From NCBI GenBank assembly GCA_025359625.1, contig JANYFT010000259.1, forward strand, positions 1-44,507: DNA of 44,507 bases. Reading direction: 5' to 3'. Origin of the DNA: Ferruginibacter sp. (lineage in GTDB: Bacteria; Bacteroidota; Bacteroidia; Chitinophagales; Chitinophagaceae). How positions within the stretch are numbered: position 1 is the first letter of the stretch; each line of letters begins with the position of its first letter. Under the pieces are notes generated by a model. The model was not told where the DNA came from. It did not search any database and saw nothing but the letters and a program-made list of their open reading frames with translations. A program made the translations under genes and the position numbers. Of this stretch, positions 34,243 to 44,151 are shown in pieces.

Positions 34243-37200
34243 TTATCGCAACAAAGTAATGTCACCCGTTTTTCTATATTTTTTTCCATCACTAAATTCT
34301 ACATCCAAAGTGTATGTATATACTTCCAACGGCTGTAATGCTCCTTTATAGGTACCATCCCATCCCTGGCTTTTTTCGGTAGCTGAAAAAATTAACTGAC
34401 CCCAGCGGTTATAAATTTTCCAATTCATTTTCCCTATTCCAAAACCTTCTACCCTTATCACACTGTTTTTGCCAAACTTACCCGGTGTAAAAGCATTTGG
34501 CACGTCTATCAAAGGCAAAATTTTGGCAGATACATCCAAACAAAAAGTATCTATGCAACCAGCGGGGTTAATTGCCTGAAGGCATACATTAAAAGTTCCC
34601 GTTGCTACAAACTGGTAAAGCGGATCAGTTTCCGTAGATGTTTGTCCGTCACCAAAATCCCAAATATAATTTGATGCTCCTATTGAAAGATTTCGAAATT
34701 GCACTGGGGTATTTTCAGGTGCCGGATTTGGCGCAGCGCTGAAATTAGCTGTTGGAATTTCATACACTGTGATGATGAAAGTGGTGGAATCTACTTTATT
34801 ACAAGTGGATATATCATTAGCAAACAGTTTTACAGTGTAGGTGCCTGCATTGGTATAAAGATGAGAAGGATTTACATCTGTAGAGGTGGATCCATCACCA
34901 AAATTCCATTTAAAATCTGTTCCGCCTAAAGAAGTATTATTAAATAAAGCAGTATAAGGTTTGCACCCCTTGGCAGGAGTTTCAAATTGTGCTTTAACGG
35001 TAACGGCTAAACGCACTTGTTTTATAACAGAATCGGGTGCATTACAAAAAACAGTATCATCCACTACTAATTTAACATTGTAAGTACCCACCGAAGCATA
35101 GCTATGTTGCTGAACACCTAAACCCGATCTTACCCGTGGTGTTCCATCGCCAAAATCCCATAAAAAACTGGTGGGGGTAAAATTGGGTAAAGTTGCTGTG
35201 GTGGTATTGGTAAAATTGTAAGAAAGATTAGTACAGGGCTGAATTTTTGTAGCAAAAAAATCAGGCACTACCTGGTTGTTACCTACCCTAACATTTATAT
35301 AGGCTGTATCGGATATGTTGCATGTAGCTGAGTCTATCGATACGAGCATTAACTTGTAAGTACCTACCTTGGTATATGTGTGAGAAGTAGAATTATTGGG
35401 TGCAAAAGTGGTATCCTTTTTTGGACTGAAAGCATCTCCATAATCCCAAATATAGGTTTTTCCTTTTGCCAGTGTATCAATAAATTTTATGGTTAATGGT
35501 ACGCAGCCAACCGTATCAAATACACCATTTATGGTAGCTTTTACACTTGCCCCAATGCCACCAAAATTCATTTCTATTTTAACCGCAGCTTCATTACAAC
35601 CGCCGGGTGATCCGTTTACTGTAGCCCATACACCTGGCGTAGTAGGAAAAAAACCTGCTGTTCTTGGTCCACCACAATTAGCACACATTGCCTGGTAAAT
35701 AATGCCATTTGCGTCAAACCTGCTGGTGCCTCCATCTACATGATCGTCGAATCCTCCAGTTTGTCCATAAAAGCTGCCAAACAACTGGCTTACCGCATTT
35801 TTCTCTAAAACAAAAAAGTAAAAGTCTCCGCCATCTGTAGTAGATTTCAAAGCTGATGCAGTAACGGGCATCCCTCTTGTACCGGCACAAGGGTATTGAC
35901 GGTCACTATTAAATTTACCTCCCCAACCTGATACATACACATTTTGACACCTGTCTACTAAAAATGCCACAGGAGATATATTTGGAACAGGTGAGTTGCT
36001 GCCAAATATGGTAGAATATAAAAAAGAGGAAAGATCTGGTTTCAATTTGGCAATAAATTGCTTGGCACCTCCATTACTAAATGTTGCATTTTTAATTGGC
36101 CAGTCGCCAGTGGTAGCTCCCATAATGTAAGGAAATCCGAATTTATCAAACTGGATACCATATACTAAATCATTGCCTCTGGTGCCAGTGAAAATAGTTT
36201 TAATGATAGCAGATCCATCTGCTTTAATTTCTGTCACAAACCCGTCTGTTGCTCCTCCCTGGTTGGTGATTCCGATACCTGGTTCTGTAGCAGATCCTAG
36301 TATAGTACCCGGAAGTTTTGCACTGGTTGTTCCACCTGCAACATACAAATTTCCTGTTGCGGGGTTAATAGATAAAACAAAACAAGCATCACTGCCACTG
36401 CCGCCAAAAAATGAACTGAATATTAAACCAGAAAGATTGGGAGTAAATTTTAATATCACACCATCCTGCCTGCCACCGCCAAATACAGGTTGAAATGCAG
36501 AACTGGTTACCGGAAAACTGTCAGATTGCGTACAGGAAGCAAGTAAAATATTGCCACCACCATCCAGTATCACCTCGCTTCTTGCATCGTCGCCATAGTT
36601 TCTTCTTGTTTCAAATGCTCCGTCTGTTTGGGGAAGTGCGTCGGCTGGCAATGGAGAATATTTTGCTTTAATATTAACCCCGTCATCACCGCTACCACCT
36701 ATTTTTATCGATCCTATTAATGCAGTCCCAGTAGCATTAAATTTTGTAATTACAATATCGTGGCCACCAGTTTTGCCTATAACAGGTGTAGTTATAGGAT
36801 AATCCGAAGAGGTGGTTCTGCCCGCTACGATAAGATTTCCCTGTGCATCACAAATCATGCTATGTGGCTGTTCGTTAGCTGTTTTGCCACCAAGGTATGT
36901 ACCATACAACCTATTAACGCCATCCGGAGATAATTTAATGATGGCGATATCAAAAGGGCCATTTGCATCTTCATTTGCCCCATCATTCCAAGTTTCATCG
37001 TAAGCACCTGTTGAAGTAGGATAACCTGAATTAAAAGAAATGCCTCCGGCAAAAAAACTTCCATCGGGCCCTGGTGTTGCTGTATAGCCCCAGTTATCAC
37101 TATTGCTGCCCGTAAATGAACTAAAAATTAATGTTGGATCAATAATAATGGTGGCATCCGGTGAGTAATTTTTTACTTTAAATTTCACTACATTATCTTT

Positions 37201-37917
37201 CACTACATACCTGCAATCCACTGTTGTTCTGCCAGTTTTTTCAACCTGGTATGAGTAGGGATATAATTCTTTTACTTCTCCAACAGAAGTAGCAATAACA
37301 AGTTCTTTATTTCTTATTTCAAGTTTATCAACCCCTTCATACTTTAATGCAATGTTATTGATATTGCCACCCGGATGTACTATCAGATCGTATTTTAAGG
37401 TACCAGCATCTGTGTAATATCTTACGTCAATATTGGGGTACATATTTTTATAGGTAACCCCCTGGTATATTTTACAATTCCCTTTCCATTTACTTTTATC
37501 ATTACCAATAAAATAATTATTGTAAGTGGCCAAAGCCTTATCTGGCAGCACTTCTGCATTATTTGAAGCCGCTAAGAAATTAACCCTGTAAGCATGTGAA
37601 CGAACTACAAGATTATCATTTTTGGGAAAGGATGACCTGCTGTTATTTTTTGCTGCTCCGGCATTGCTGTCAATAGTAAGATGTCCATGCTGATGATCAG
37701 AAAAGTTTTTCAAATCATCTGTGTTGTGTAAAACAACACTAAAGCCATTTTTTTGAAGAAAGAAAGCTCCGTTGGAAATATCGCTTTTAAAAACTACCCT
37801 GTTATCCCACTGTCCTTTGTTTTCAATAAATTGAAGTTGGGCAAAAGCAAACTTACCTACAAATATTATTGGCAAGGCAAGTGAAAAATAAAAAATTATT
37901 TTCTTAATAAAATTCAA
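34243..37917 (-). CDS. Giant surface protein: DUF7948/SBBP propeller, PKD repeats and CHU_C (T9SS type B)
   Basis: About 1224 residues from this start. After a signal peptide (NFIKKIIFYF...FAFAQ) comes an ENKGQW-type DUF7948 domain, then SBBP-type propeller repeats (for example GSGSDACFVL, GTRGNDLVYG), four PKD-like modules marked by WDYGD, WDFGDG, WNFGDG and WDFGDG, and a gliding-motility-associated CHU_C tail (IYNRWGQLIF, GWDGTYKG) that acts as a type B secretion signal. It is a likely surface adhesin or matrix protein. The longest frame opens at ATG 37983, but a TTG at 37917 gives a clean signal peptide and lies after a promoter-like TACTTTG; I chose it. The PorP/SprF-like partner follows. 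Confidence 0.9.
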   Translation of the reverse strand: MNFIKKIIFYFSLALPIIFVGKFAFAQLQFIENKGQWDNRVVFKSDISNGAFFLQKNGFSVVLHNTDDLKNFSDHQHGHLTIDSNAGAAKNNSRSSFPKNDNLVVRSHAYRVNFLAASNNAEVLPDKALATYNNYFIGNDKSKWKGNCKIYQGVTYKNMYPNIDVRYYTDAGTLKYDLIVHPGGNINNIALKYEGVDKLEIRNKELVIATSVGEVKELYPYSYQVEKTGRTTVDCRYVVKDNVVKFKVKNYSPDATIIIDPTLIFSSFTGSNSDNWGYTATPGPDGSFFAGGISFNSGYPTSTGAYDETWNDGANEDANGPFDIAIIKLSPDGVNRLYGTYLGGKTANEQPHSMICDAQGNLIVAGRTTSSDYPITTPVIGKTGGHDIVITKFNATGTALIGSIKIGGSGDDGVNIKAKYSPLPADALPQTDGAFETRRNYGDDARSEVILDGGGNILLASCTQSDSFPVTSSAFQPVFGGGRQDGVILKFTPNLSGLIFSSFFGGSGSDACFVLSINPATGNLYVAGGTTSAKLPGTILGSATEPGIGITNQGGATDGFVTEIKADGSAIIKTIFTGTRGNDLVYGIQFDKFGFPYIMGATTGDWPIKNATFSNGGAKQFIAKLKPDLSSFLYSTIFGSNSPVPNISPVAFLVDRCQNVYVSGWGGKFNSDRQYPCAGTRGMPVTASALKSTTDGGDFYFFVLEKNAVSQLFGSFYGQTGGFDDHVDGGTSRFDANGIIYQAMCANCGGPRTAGFFPTTPGVWATVNGSPGGCNEAAVKIEMNFGGIGASVKATINGVFDTVGCVPLTIKFIDTLAKGKTYIWDYGDAFSPKKDTTFAPNNSTSHTYTKVGTYKLMLVSIDSATCNISDTAYINVRVGNNQVVPDFFATKIQPCTNLSYNFTNTTTATLPNFTPTSFLWDFGDGTPRVRSGLGVQQHSYASVGTYNVKLVVDDTVFCNAPDSVIKQVRLAVTVKAQFETPAKGCKPYTALFNNTSLGGTDFKWNFGDGSTSTDVNPSHLYTNAGTYTVKLFANDISTCNKVDSTTFIITVYEIPTANFSAAPNPAPENTPVQFRNLSIGASNYIWDFGDGQTSTETDPLYQFVATGTFNVCLQAINPAGCIDTFCLDVSAKILPLIDVPNAFTPGKFGKNSVIRVEGFGIGKMNWKIYNRWGQLIFSATEKSQGWDGTYKGALQPLEVYTYTLDVEFSDGKKYRKTGDITLLR

Positions 37918-37998
37918 GAGAGGTAATTTTATACAAAGTACTGAAATATAATCATAAAGCCTGCCGGATTGTTTTGTTAACATTTCCTTATTTACTAT

Positions 37999-40149
37999 TT
38001 ACGATATTTTGCTCCAAACTGTTTTATCTTTTTGAATTTGCAGGTATGTTTTTACCGGCAAATTTTCTGCCCTTATTAAATCAGGATCGTTATTAACTAT
38101 TTCCGAAGCCTCATTTTTTGCAATTTCAAGCATCACCCTGTCATTGACTATGCTCGCCAATTTAAAGTTTAAAAGGCCGCTTTGTTTTGTTCCTTCAATA
38201 TCCCCCGGGCCCCTTAATTCAAGGTCTTTTTCAGCAACTTTAAAACCATCATTGGTGGCACATAAAATCTTTAATCTTTCCCTGGCGTCTTTTGATATTT
38301 TGTTACCTGTTAATAATATGCAAAAACTTTTTTCACTGCCCCTGCCTACCCTTCCTCTTAACTGGTGTAATTGTGATAGCCCAAATTTTTCTGCGCTTTC
38401 AATTACCATGATACTCGCATTGGGTACATTTACCCCTACTTCAATTACAGTGGTACTCACCATAATATTTGTATCGCCTTTTACAAACCGTTGCATGTTG
38501 GTATCCTTTTGTGCTGCCGGTTGTTTGCCATGCACCATGCTGATCCAGTATTTTGGTTCCGGAAAAAAAGATTTTACTTCTTCAAAACCTTTCATCAGAT
38601 TTTCATAATCCATTTTAGCAGATTCTTCTATCAACGGGTATACGATGTACGCCTGCCTGCCCTTTTTAATTTCATCCCTGATAAAATCCATAACCATGGG
38701 GCGTTTGCTTTCAAAACGATGTACCGTTGCAATTGGTTGCCTGCCCGGCGGCAATTCATCAATCACACTGTAATCAAGATCGCCATAGGCGGTTAGTGCC
38801 AGTGTTCTTGGTATAGGCGTTGCCGTCATCACCAAAATATGTGGTGGCAGCGAATTCTTATTCCACAATCTTGCTCTTTGTGCCACACCAAATTTATGTT
38901 GTTCATCTATTACCGCAAAGCCCAGGTTTTTAAATTGCACTTTATCTTCTATCACTGCATGGGTACCAATTAATATTGTCAATGAACCATCTTCGCAGGC
39001 CTTTAATATTTCTTTACGTTGTTTACTAACAGATGACCCGGTTAATAGTTTTACACAAACAGGTAAATCTTTTACCAATGCAGCGATCGTATTATAGTGT
39101 TGCTGCGCCAAAATTTCTGTGGGAGCCATAATTACACTTTGAAAACCTTGTCTGTCTGAGGGGCGGATATTATCGGCTGCAATCAGCATACTAAGCAAAG
39201 CCACAATTGTTTTTCCACTACCCACATCCCCCTGCAAAAGCCGGTTCATTTGTTTGCCGGTACCGGTATCTTTCCTTATCTCTTTCAATACTCGCTTTTG
39301 GGCATTGGTTAATTCAAAAGGCAAATAAGTATTGTAAAATGTATTGAACAAATCGCCTACTTTATTAAACTCCCAACCCTTGCTAAAACGATGCCGGGTG
39401 CTGCGTATAAAGCCTAATCTTATTTGTGCAAAAAATAATTCTTCAAACTTTAACCGCCTAATTGCATGGGTATACATTTCTTCAGATGCCGGAAAATGAA
39501 TGCTGCAAAATGCATCCCAACGGCTAACAAAGCGATACTGCTTAATTATTTTATCGGGCAAATTTTCAGGTAAATCTTTGGGTGATAATTGTTGCAATAA
39601 GGCATAGGTTAATTTCGCAAATGCCCTGCCATTTAACCCTCTTGCTTTTAGTTTTTCTGTAGATGAATAAATAGGTTCCAGGAATTTTTTTCCATCGGCC
39701 TTTTCTGCATTGTACAATTCAATTTCAGGATGATTGATCTGCACCTGGTTCATAAAAAAGCCCACCTTGCCAAACACCAGATAGTTGTGGCCAACGGTTA
39801 ATAATTTTTCTGCCCAATGTATTCCCTGGAACCATACAAGTTCTATTTCGCCCGTATCATCCTGTAGATAAGCTACCAAACGTTTGCTCCGCTTTTCTCC
39901 TATCAGGTCAACATGAATTAACCGGCCTGCAACCTGCGCATATTCGGTATCAGGATTGAGTGAGCCGATTTTATCCACCCTGGTTTTATCTACATGCCTG
40001 AATGGATAATATTCAAGTATATCCTTAAACGTAAAAATGCCTAATTCTTTTTTCAGCATATCGCCTCTTAATGGACCAACTCCTTTAAGGTATTCAACAG
40101 GGCTAAATAATATATTGGCTGTAGACGAAATAATAAGTTGTTTGTACAA
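37999..40149 (-). CDS. recG: ATP-dependent DNA helicase RecG
   Basis: A 716-residue superfamily 2 helicase that remodels stalled forks and Holliday junctions. The N-terminal wedge/OB domain (about 15-190) precedes motif I GDVGSGKT at 307-314, motif II DEQH at 415-418, TATPIPRTLA (motif III), and the C-terminal STTVIEVGVNVPNA and QLRGRVGRG motifs. All are intact. The start is uncertain: this frame opens with TTG at 40149, which overlaps a TATATTTG -7 element, and no ATG follows until codon 31, so a rare start codon is implied. It is upstream of the CHU_C gene and downstream of the RNA helicase, all on the minus strand. Confidence 0.95.
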   Translation of the reverse strand: MYKQLIISSTANILFSPVEYLKGVGPLRGDMLKKELGIFTFKDILEYYPFRHVDKTRVDKIGSLNPDTEYAQVAGRLIHVDLIGEKRSKRLVAYLQDDTGEIELVWFQGIHWAEKLLTVGHNYLVFGKVGFFMNQVQINHPEIELYNAEKADGKKFLEPIYSSTEKLKARGLNGRAFAKLTYALLQQLSPKDLPENLPDKIIKQYRFVSRWDAFCSIHFPASEEMYTHAIRRLKFEELFFAQIRLGFIRSTRHRFSKGWEFNKVGDLFNTFYNTYLPFELTNAQKRVLKEIRKDTGTGKQMNRLLQGDVGSGKTIVALLSMLIAADNIRPSDRQGFQSVIMAPTEILAQQHYNTIAALVKDLPVCVKLLTGSSVSKQRKEILKACEDGSLTILIGTHAVIEDKVQFKNLGFAVIDEQHKFGVAQRARLWNKNSLPPHILVMTATPIPRTLALTAYGDLDYSVIDELPPGRQPIATVHRFESKRPMVMDFIRDEIKKGRQAYIVYPLIEESAKMDYENLMKGFEEVKSFFPEPKYWISMVHGKQPAAQKDTNMQRFVKGDTNIMVSTTVIEVGVNVPNASIMVIESAEKFGLSQLHQLRGRVGRGSEKSFCILLTGNKISKDARERLKILCATNDGFKVAEKDLELRGPGDIEGTKQSGLLNFKLASIVNDRVMLEIAKNEASEIVNNDPDLIRAENLPVKTYLQIQKDKTVWSKIS

Positions 40150-40154
40150 ATATA
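40147..40154 (-). promoter_or_regulatory. -7 element (TATATTTG on the minus strand) overlapping the recG start
   Basis: CAAATATA on the plus strand is an exact minus-strand TAnnTTTG. Its last three bases are the TTG start of the recG frame, so either this is not the promoter or recG begins further in with an unusual start codon. Confidence 0.4.
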
Positions 40155-40294
40155 TTTCATTGGAGGGAAACCTCTTTCCTTAAAGAAGGGTTATCGAAGA
40201 CCCTAATTTTTAGAAAGCGTACAATTAATTGATTCTTCTTAGCTGTAGGCCCTTGCTCTTTGCTATCCGCCGAGGCAGACACATAGAGGGCGCC

Positions 40295-41530
40295 TTACTT
40301 GCGGGCTGGTGAGTGTCTGCTGAAGTGCATTGGTTTTTTGCCATGTTTGGTACCAACTTCCCTGGGCACAAATGTAGCGGGTGTATAGGCGGGCACTTCG
40401 CCAAATTGTTCAGGAACTGCTGCCTTAGGAACCGGCTTGCCCAGTAATTTTTCTATAGAGGCAAATTTGCGTTGTTCCTTTACGCTGATAAATGTAATGG
40501 CAGTACCGTCTGCAGCTGCCCTTGCTGTACGTCCTATGCGATGAACATAGTCTTCACCATCGTGTGGCACATCGTAGTTTAAAACCAAGCCGATGTTATC
40601 AATATCAATACCACGGCTTAATATATCTGTAGCTACCAATATTTGCAGCCGCCCGCTTTTAAAATGCATCAGCACTTCTTCCCTTTTTCCCTGCTCAAGG
40701 TCGCTATGTATTTCATCAACAGGAAGGCCGGTTTTTTGAAGTTGCCGGTTTAATTCCTTAACACTGATTTTACTACTGCAAAAAATAAGCACTGAAGAGA
40801 AAGTTTTTTTGAGCAAAAGATATTTTACCAGGGGGATTTTTTGCGTATCATACACTACATAAGCCAACTGAATAATTTTTTCGTTTGGCTTGCTGATGGA
40901 AATATTTATTTCTGCCGGCTGGTGTAAAATGCGCCTGGCCATTTCCCTTATTTTATGTGGCATGGTGGCAGAAAATAAAAGATTCTGCCGCTTAGCGGGC
41001 AAAGCTCCAATAATGCGCATGATATCGTCATAAAAACCCATATCCAGCATACGGTCGGCTTCGTCTAAAATTAAATATTTTAATCCCTGGAATTTTACAT
41101 AGCCCATGTTAATGTGGGCCAGCATTTTACCCGGTGTACAAATCACCACATCAGCTCCTACGCTTAATGCTTTTTTTTCCTGAATAAAAGCATTGCCATC
41201 TCCCCCGCCATACACTGCAATTGAACTTACAGACGTGAAATAAGATAAGCCTTCCATGTGCTGGGCTATCTGTATGGCAAGTTCCCTGGTGGGAACAATT
41301 ACCAATGCAGTAATACTGTGATGATTGAGTGGACTTGAAATGATATTGTTAATAAGAGGTAATAAAAAAGCAGCCGTTTTACCAGTGCCTGTTTGTGCCG
41401 AAGCAATTACATCTTTACCTGCTAAAACAAGGGGAATAACCTGTTCCTGAACCGGTGTTGCGTCATTATATCCTGAGGCTTCTATGCCTTCTATTAATCT
41501 TTCGTCGAAACCAAAATCTGTGAACTTCAA
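40295..41530 (-). CDS. DEAD-box ATP-dependent RNA helicase (RhlE-like)
   Basis: A 411-residue RNA helicase. It carries the Q motif (FGFDERLIEGIEASGYNDATPVQ, roughly residues 6-28), motif I AQTGTGKT at 45-52, PTRELA at 80-85, DEAD at 156-159, SAT near 187, and HRIGRTARA in the second RecA domain. The C-terminal about 60 residues are basic and low in complexity (KHGKKPMHFSRHSPARK), typical of RhlE-type RNA-binding tails. It unwinds short RNA duplexes in ribosome assembly or RNA turnover. A gene of unknown function lies 56 nt upstream. Confidence 0.93.
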   Translation of the reverse strand: MKFTDFGFDERLIEGIEASGYNDATPVQEQVIPLVLAGKDVIASAQTGTGKTAAFLLPLINNIISSPLNHHSITALVIVPTRELAIQIAQHMEGLSYFTSVSSIAVYGGGDGNAFIQEKKALSVGADVVICTPGKMLAHINMGYVKFQGLKYLILDEADRMLDMGFYDDIMRIIGALPAKRQNLLFSATMPHKIREMARRILHQPAEINISISKPNEKIIQLAYVVYDTQKIPLVKYLLLKKTFSSVLIFCSSKISVKELNRQLQKTGLPVDEIHSDLEQGKREEVLMHFKSGRLQILVATDILSRGIDIDNIGLVLNYDVPHDGEDYVHRIGRTARAAADGTAITFISVKEQRKFASIEKLLGKPVPKAAVPEQFGEVPAYTPATFVPREVGTKHGKKPMHFSRHSPARK

Positions 41531-41586
41531 AATGTGGATGGGTAATTAAATTTAAAATGGTATGTATTAATAAAGCATATAACTAC

Positions 41587-41955
41587 CTACTCGGCTTCAA
41601 CGGATGCCACAACTTCTTCAACGGGTGTTGCTACCGGTTGTGGCGTGGTATTTTTTATAGTAAGCTGAAACTTGGTATTTAATATTACTTCAAACTGGCC
41701 AGTCATCAAAACTGCTTTTGTTGCCGCATCTTCCAACATGGCACTTGCCAGATGGCTCGCCAAATCTGATCCGCTGATTACATTACTTACCTTACCATCC
41801 GTGTAAGCTATCACAAATTTATAGCCTGCTTTTCTGCCTGTTCCTGCTCTTTCAAAATCTTCCCTGTTAAGGCTAAGTAACTGATCCCCGGTTGCAGATT
41901 TTTTCAATAAAATCCTTATTACCGGCAAGTATTTATTCCAAATATAAGTGTACAT
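41587..41955 (-). CDS. Conserved-looking protein of unknown function (122 aa)
   Basis: I do not recognise this family. It has no signal peptide or membrane segment. The N-terminal half is basic and helical (YIWNKYLPVIRILLKKS, FERAGTGRKAGYKF), the middle alternates in beta-like fashion (FVIAYTDGKV, FEVILNTKFQLTIKN), and the tail is rich in Pro, Val and Glu. A well-placed ATG and stop and sensible codon use support a real gene. It precedes the RNA helicase gene in the same direction and could be co-transcribed. Because of the basic helix an RNA- or DNA-associated role is possible, but this is conjecture. Confidence 0.65.
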   Translation of the reverse strand: MYTYIWNKYLPVIRILLKKSATGDQLLSLNREDFERAGTGRKAGYKFVIAYTDGKVSNVISGSDLASHLASAMLEDAATKAVLMTGQFEVILNTKFQLTIKNTTPQPVATPVEEVVASVEAE

Positions 41956-42297
41956 ATAAAAAAATTTAGTGGTTGTTATTTTCTTACCGTGCTGGATATT
42001 TTAGCTAAAATAAAATATGGCGTATAAAGATAGGCTTTATAGGTGGATAATACATTTTTGATTTAAAGGAAGGTGAAAACGTCATTTTTTTACAAAGGTT
42101 AAAATCATAAAGATGAAATAATGGATATGGATAAAACAAGGTTATATTTTTTTATCCAAAACATGGCAGGTTAAACCTGAAAAAAAGAAAGCTATACCAA
42201 TAGTAAGGAAAATAAATTCTGCTAATAATTTTTGGCCTATTTTTAAAAGTTAAAAGGACATTTCTACATGCTTCAAAACAAAAGACAAATATTGCAT
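41956..42297. other. Gene-free intergenic region with two dyads
   Basis: 342 nt separate the divergent 122-aa gene and the DUF1080 gene. No ORF, tRNA or clear promoter is seen. It holds two inverted repeats, TGGATAAAA/TTTTATCCA (42128-42136 and 42150-42158) and CAGGTT-A-AACCTG (42167-42179), the latter a nearly perfect 13-nt palindrome. A possible -7-like TAATTTTTG occurs near 42225. The palindrome could be a regulator site for the DUF1080 gene. Confidence 0.5.
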
Positions 42298-44133
42298 ATG
42301 AGTAAAATTCCCATTAATTACAAGTGTACATTAAAAACGATCCACATTTTTATCAGCCTTTTTTGCTGGCAGGAATTATCAGCACAAAAACAACTTGACC
42401 TTAGTAGTTTATCCGACTTTAAAAAGGCAGGGGCCAACTGGCATATTGCAGGTGATGTAAATGCAGACCTTAATAAAAAAGATACCCTGATTTTTAGCAG
42501 TGGAAAAGGCGTATTGGTCAACCTTCCAAATGCTGTAGCACGGCAAGACCTCTTTACAAATTTTAAACATGGTGACCTGGATATAGAACTGGATTACATG
42601 ATGTCCAAAGGTTCAAACAGCGGTATTTATTTGCAGGGCAGATACGAAGTGCAGTTACTGGATAGCTGGGGAGTTCTGAATCCCCGTTCAGGAGATAACG
42701 GAGGCATTTACGAACGCTGGGATGATACCAAACCCGAAGGACAAAAAGGCTACCAGGGATATGCACCGAGACAAAATGTGAGCAGGGCTCCCGGCCTTTG
42801 GCAACACTTAAAAATTGTTTTCCAGGCACCCCGTTTTGAAGGCAGTGCCAAAATAGAAAACGCCAAAATTTTAAGGGTAGAATTGAATGGCGTATTGATC
42901 CAGGAAAATGTATCTCTTGAAGGCCCTACCCGTGGTGCCGTTGAAAACAATGAAGTAGCAACGGATGCTTTGCGCATACAGGGAGATCATGGGCCGGTTG
43001 CTTTCAGAAATATTATTGTGAGCAATTATGATAAGACAAAACCATCTCTATCTGTTATTGCCAGCAGTTTATATAAAGGGAAGTTTGTAAAAGAACCGGA
43101 CTATAAAACGCTCAAAGCAATTGCACAAAAAACTTCTCCTACCATTACAACAAATTTGACCGGGTTACCGGATAATGAATACCTGGTTCGCTATACTGGC
43201 ACCCTGCATATAAATGAACCCGGAGAATATAATTTTATTACTCACACAGCCGGTGGGAGCGGTGCGGTTAAAATAAATAATACTGCTGTTTTTACCTTAA
43301 ATAATAACGACAACAAGGGCTCGGTTAATTTACAAGCCGGTGACTGGCCTTTTGAATTTGTTTATTCAAAGTATGTTGATTGGGCAAGATCTTCGCTGGC
43401 ACTAAGCATCACCGGACCAGGCATAAGAGAATTTACCATCAGCGATGCCGGCAGTGTTTCCTCTACCAATGATGCAGATCCGGTGCTGGCAAACGCCACT
43501 GAAAATACCATCCTGCGTAGTTTTGTTGACCTGCCTGTTGGTGGCCGGGTTACACATTCAGTAAATGTAGGAACTCCTGAAAAAATTCATTATACCTACG
43601 ATATGGATAAGGGTATGATGGTTCAGTTATGGCGGGGCAATTTTTTAGATGCTACCCCCATGTGGCACGAAAGAGGTGATGGATCATCGAGAGCAGCAGG
43701 TGCTGCCCAGTATTTCGGCAAACCAATGCTCACGGTTGAAAAATTAACTGATATAAATGCAGCGTGGGCAGGCGATACGACCGGGACCGGTTACCGGCCA
43801 AATGGGTATACGCTGGATGAAAAAGACAGGCCTACTTTTAAATACACCATTTACGGAGCTGCAGTTTCTGACATGATAAGGATATTAAAAAACGGGCAGG
43901 GAATAGAAAGAGAAATAACCATACAAAACAGCAGATCTAACTTGTATGTTCGTGTTGTTGGAGCTGGCTCAATTACTGAAATATCAAAAGGTTTATACCT
44001 GGTCAATGACAAATCTTACTATTTAAAAATAGATAATCCGGATAATACTAAACCTATAATACGAGAGCAAAACGGACAAAAGGAATTACTGGTTCCTGTT
44101 CAAAATAAATTCAGTTACTCTATTCTTTTTTAA
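42298..44133 (+). CDS. Secreted DUF1080 (3-keto-disaccharide hydrolase-like) protein with PA14-like domain
   Basis: A 611-residue exported protein. After a signal peptide (about 1-29, ending LSA-Q) comes a DUF1080 jelly-roll domain (about 35-245, with SGIYLQGRYEVQLLDS and RWDDTKPEG), now linked to 3-keto-disaccharide hydrolases and laminarinase-like folds. Next is a PA14-like carbohydrate-binding segment (about 265-390, with YKGKFVKEPDYKTL) and a C-terminal domain with WRGNFLDATPMWHERGDGSS, often fused to or next to secreted propeller/cytochrome dehydrogenases. This points to periplasmic sugar degradation through keto-glycosides (inference). The ORF could extend ten codons upstream (42268), but ATG 42298 gives a normal signal-peptide N-region. 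The next gene starts 18 nt later. Confidence 0.8.
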   Translation: MSKIPINYKCTLKTIHIFISLFCWQELSAQKQLDLSSLSDFKKAGANWHIAGDVNADLNKKDTLIFSSGKGVLVNLPNAVARQDLFTNFKHGDLDIELDYMMSKGSNSGIYLQGRYEVQLLDSWGVLNPRSGDNGGIYERWDDTKPEGQKGYQGYAPRQNVSRAPGLWQHLKIVFQAPRFEGSAKIENAKILRVELNGVLIQENVSLEGPTRGAVENNEVATDALRIQGDHGPVAFRNIIVSNYDKTKPSLSVIASSLYKGKFVKEPDYKTLKAIAQKTSPTITTNLTGLPDNEYLVRYTGTLHINEPGEYNFITHTAGGSGAVKINNTAVFTLNNNDNKGSVNLQAGDWPFEFVYSKYVDWARSSLALSITGPGIREFTISDAGSVSSTNDADPVLANATENTILRSFVDLPVGGRVTHSVNVGTPEKIHYTYDMDKGMMVQLWRGNFLDATPMWHERGDGSSRAAGAAQYFGKPMLTVEKLTDINAAWAGDTTGTGYRPNGYTLDEKDRPTFKYTIYGAAVSDMIRILKNGQGIEREITIQNSRSNLYVRVVGAGSITEISKGLYLVNDKSYYLKIDNPDNTKPIIREQNGQKELLVPVQNKFSYSILF

Positions 44134-44151
44134 TTAATACTGCATTTTTTT

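Noticed and set aside
40163-40203. GAGG-GAAA-CCTC and GGGT/ACCC mini-hairpins between the RNA helicase and recG genes
   Set aside because: Very short stems (4 bp each); the T-run follows on the plus strand where no gene ends, so a functional terminator is not supported.
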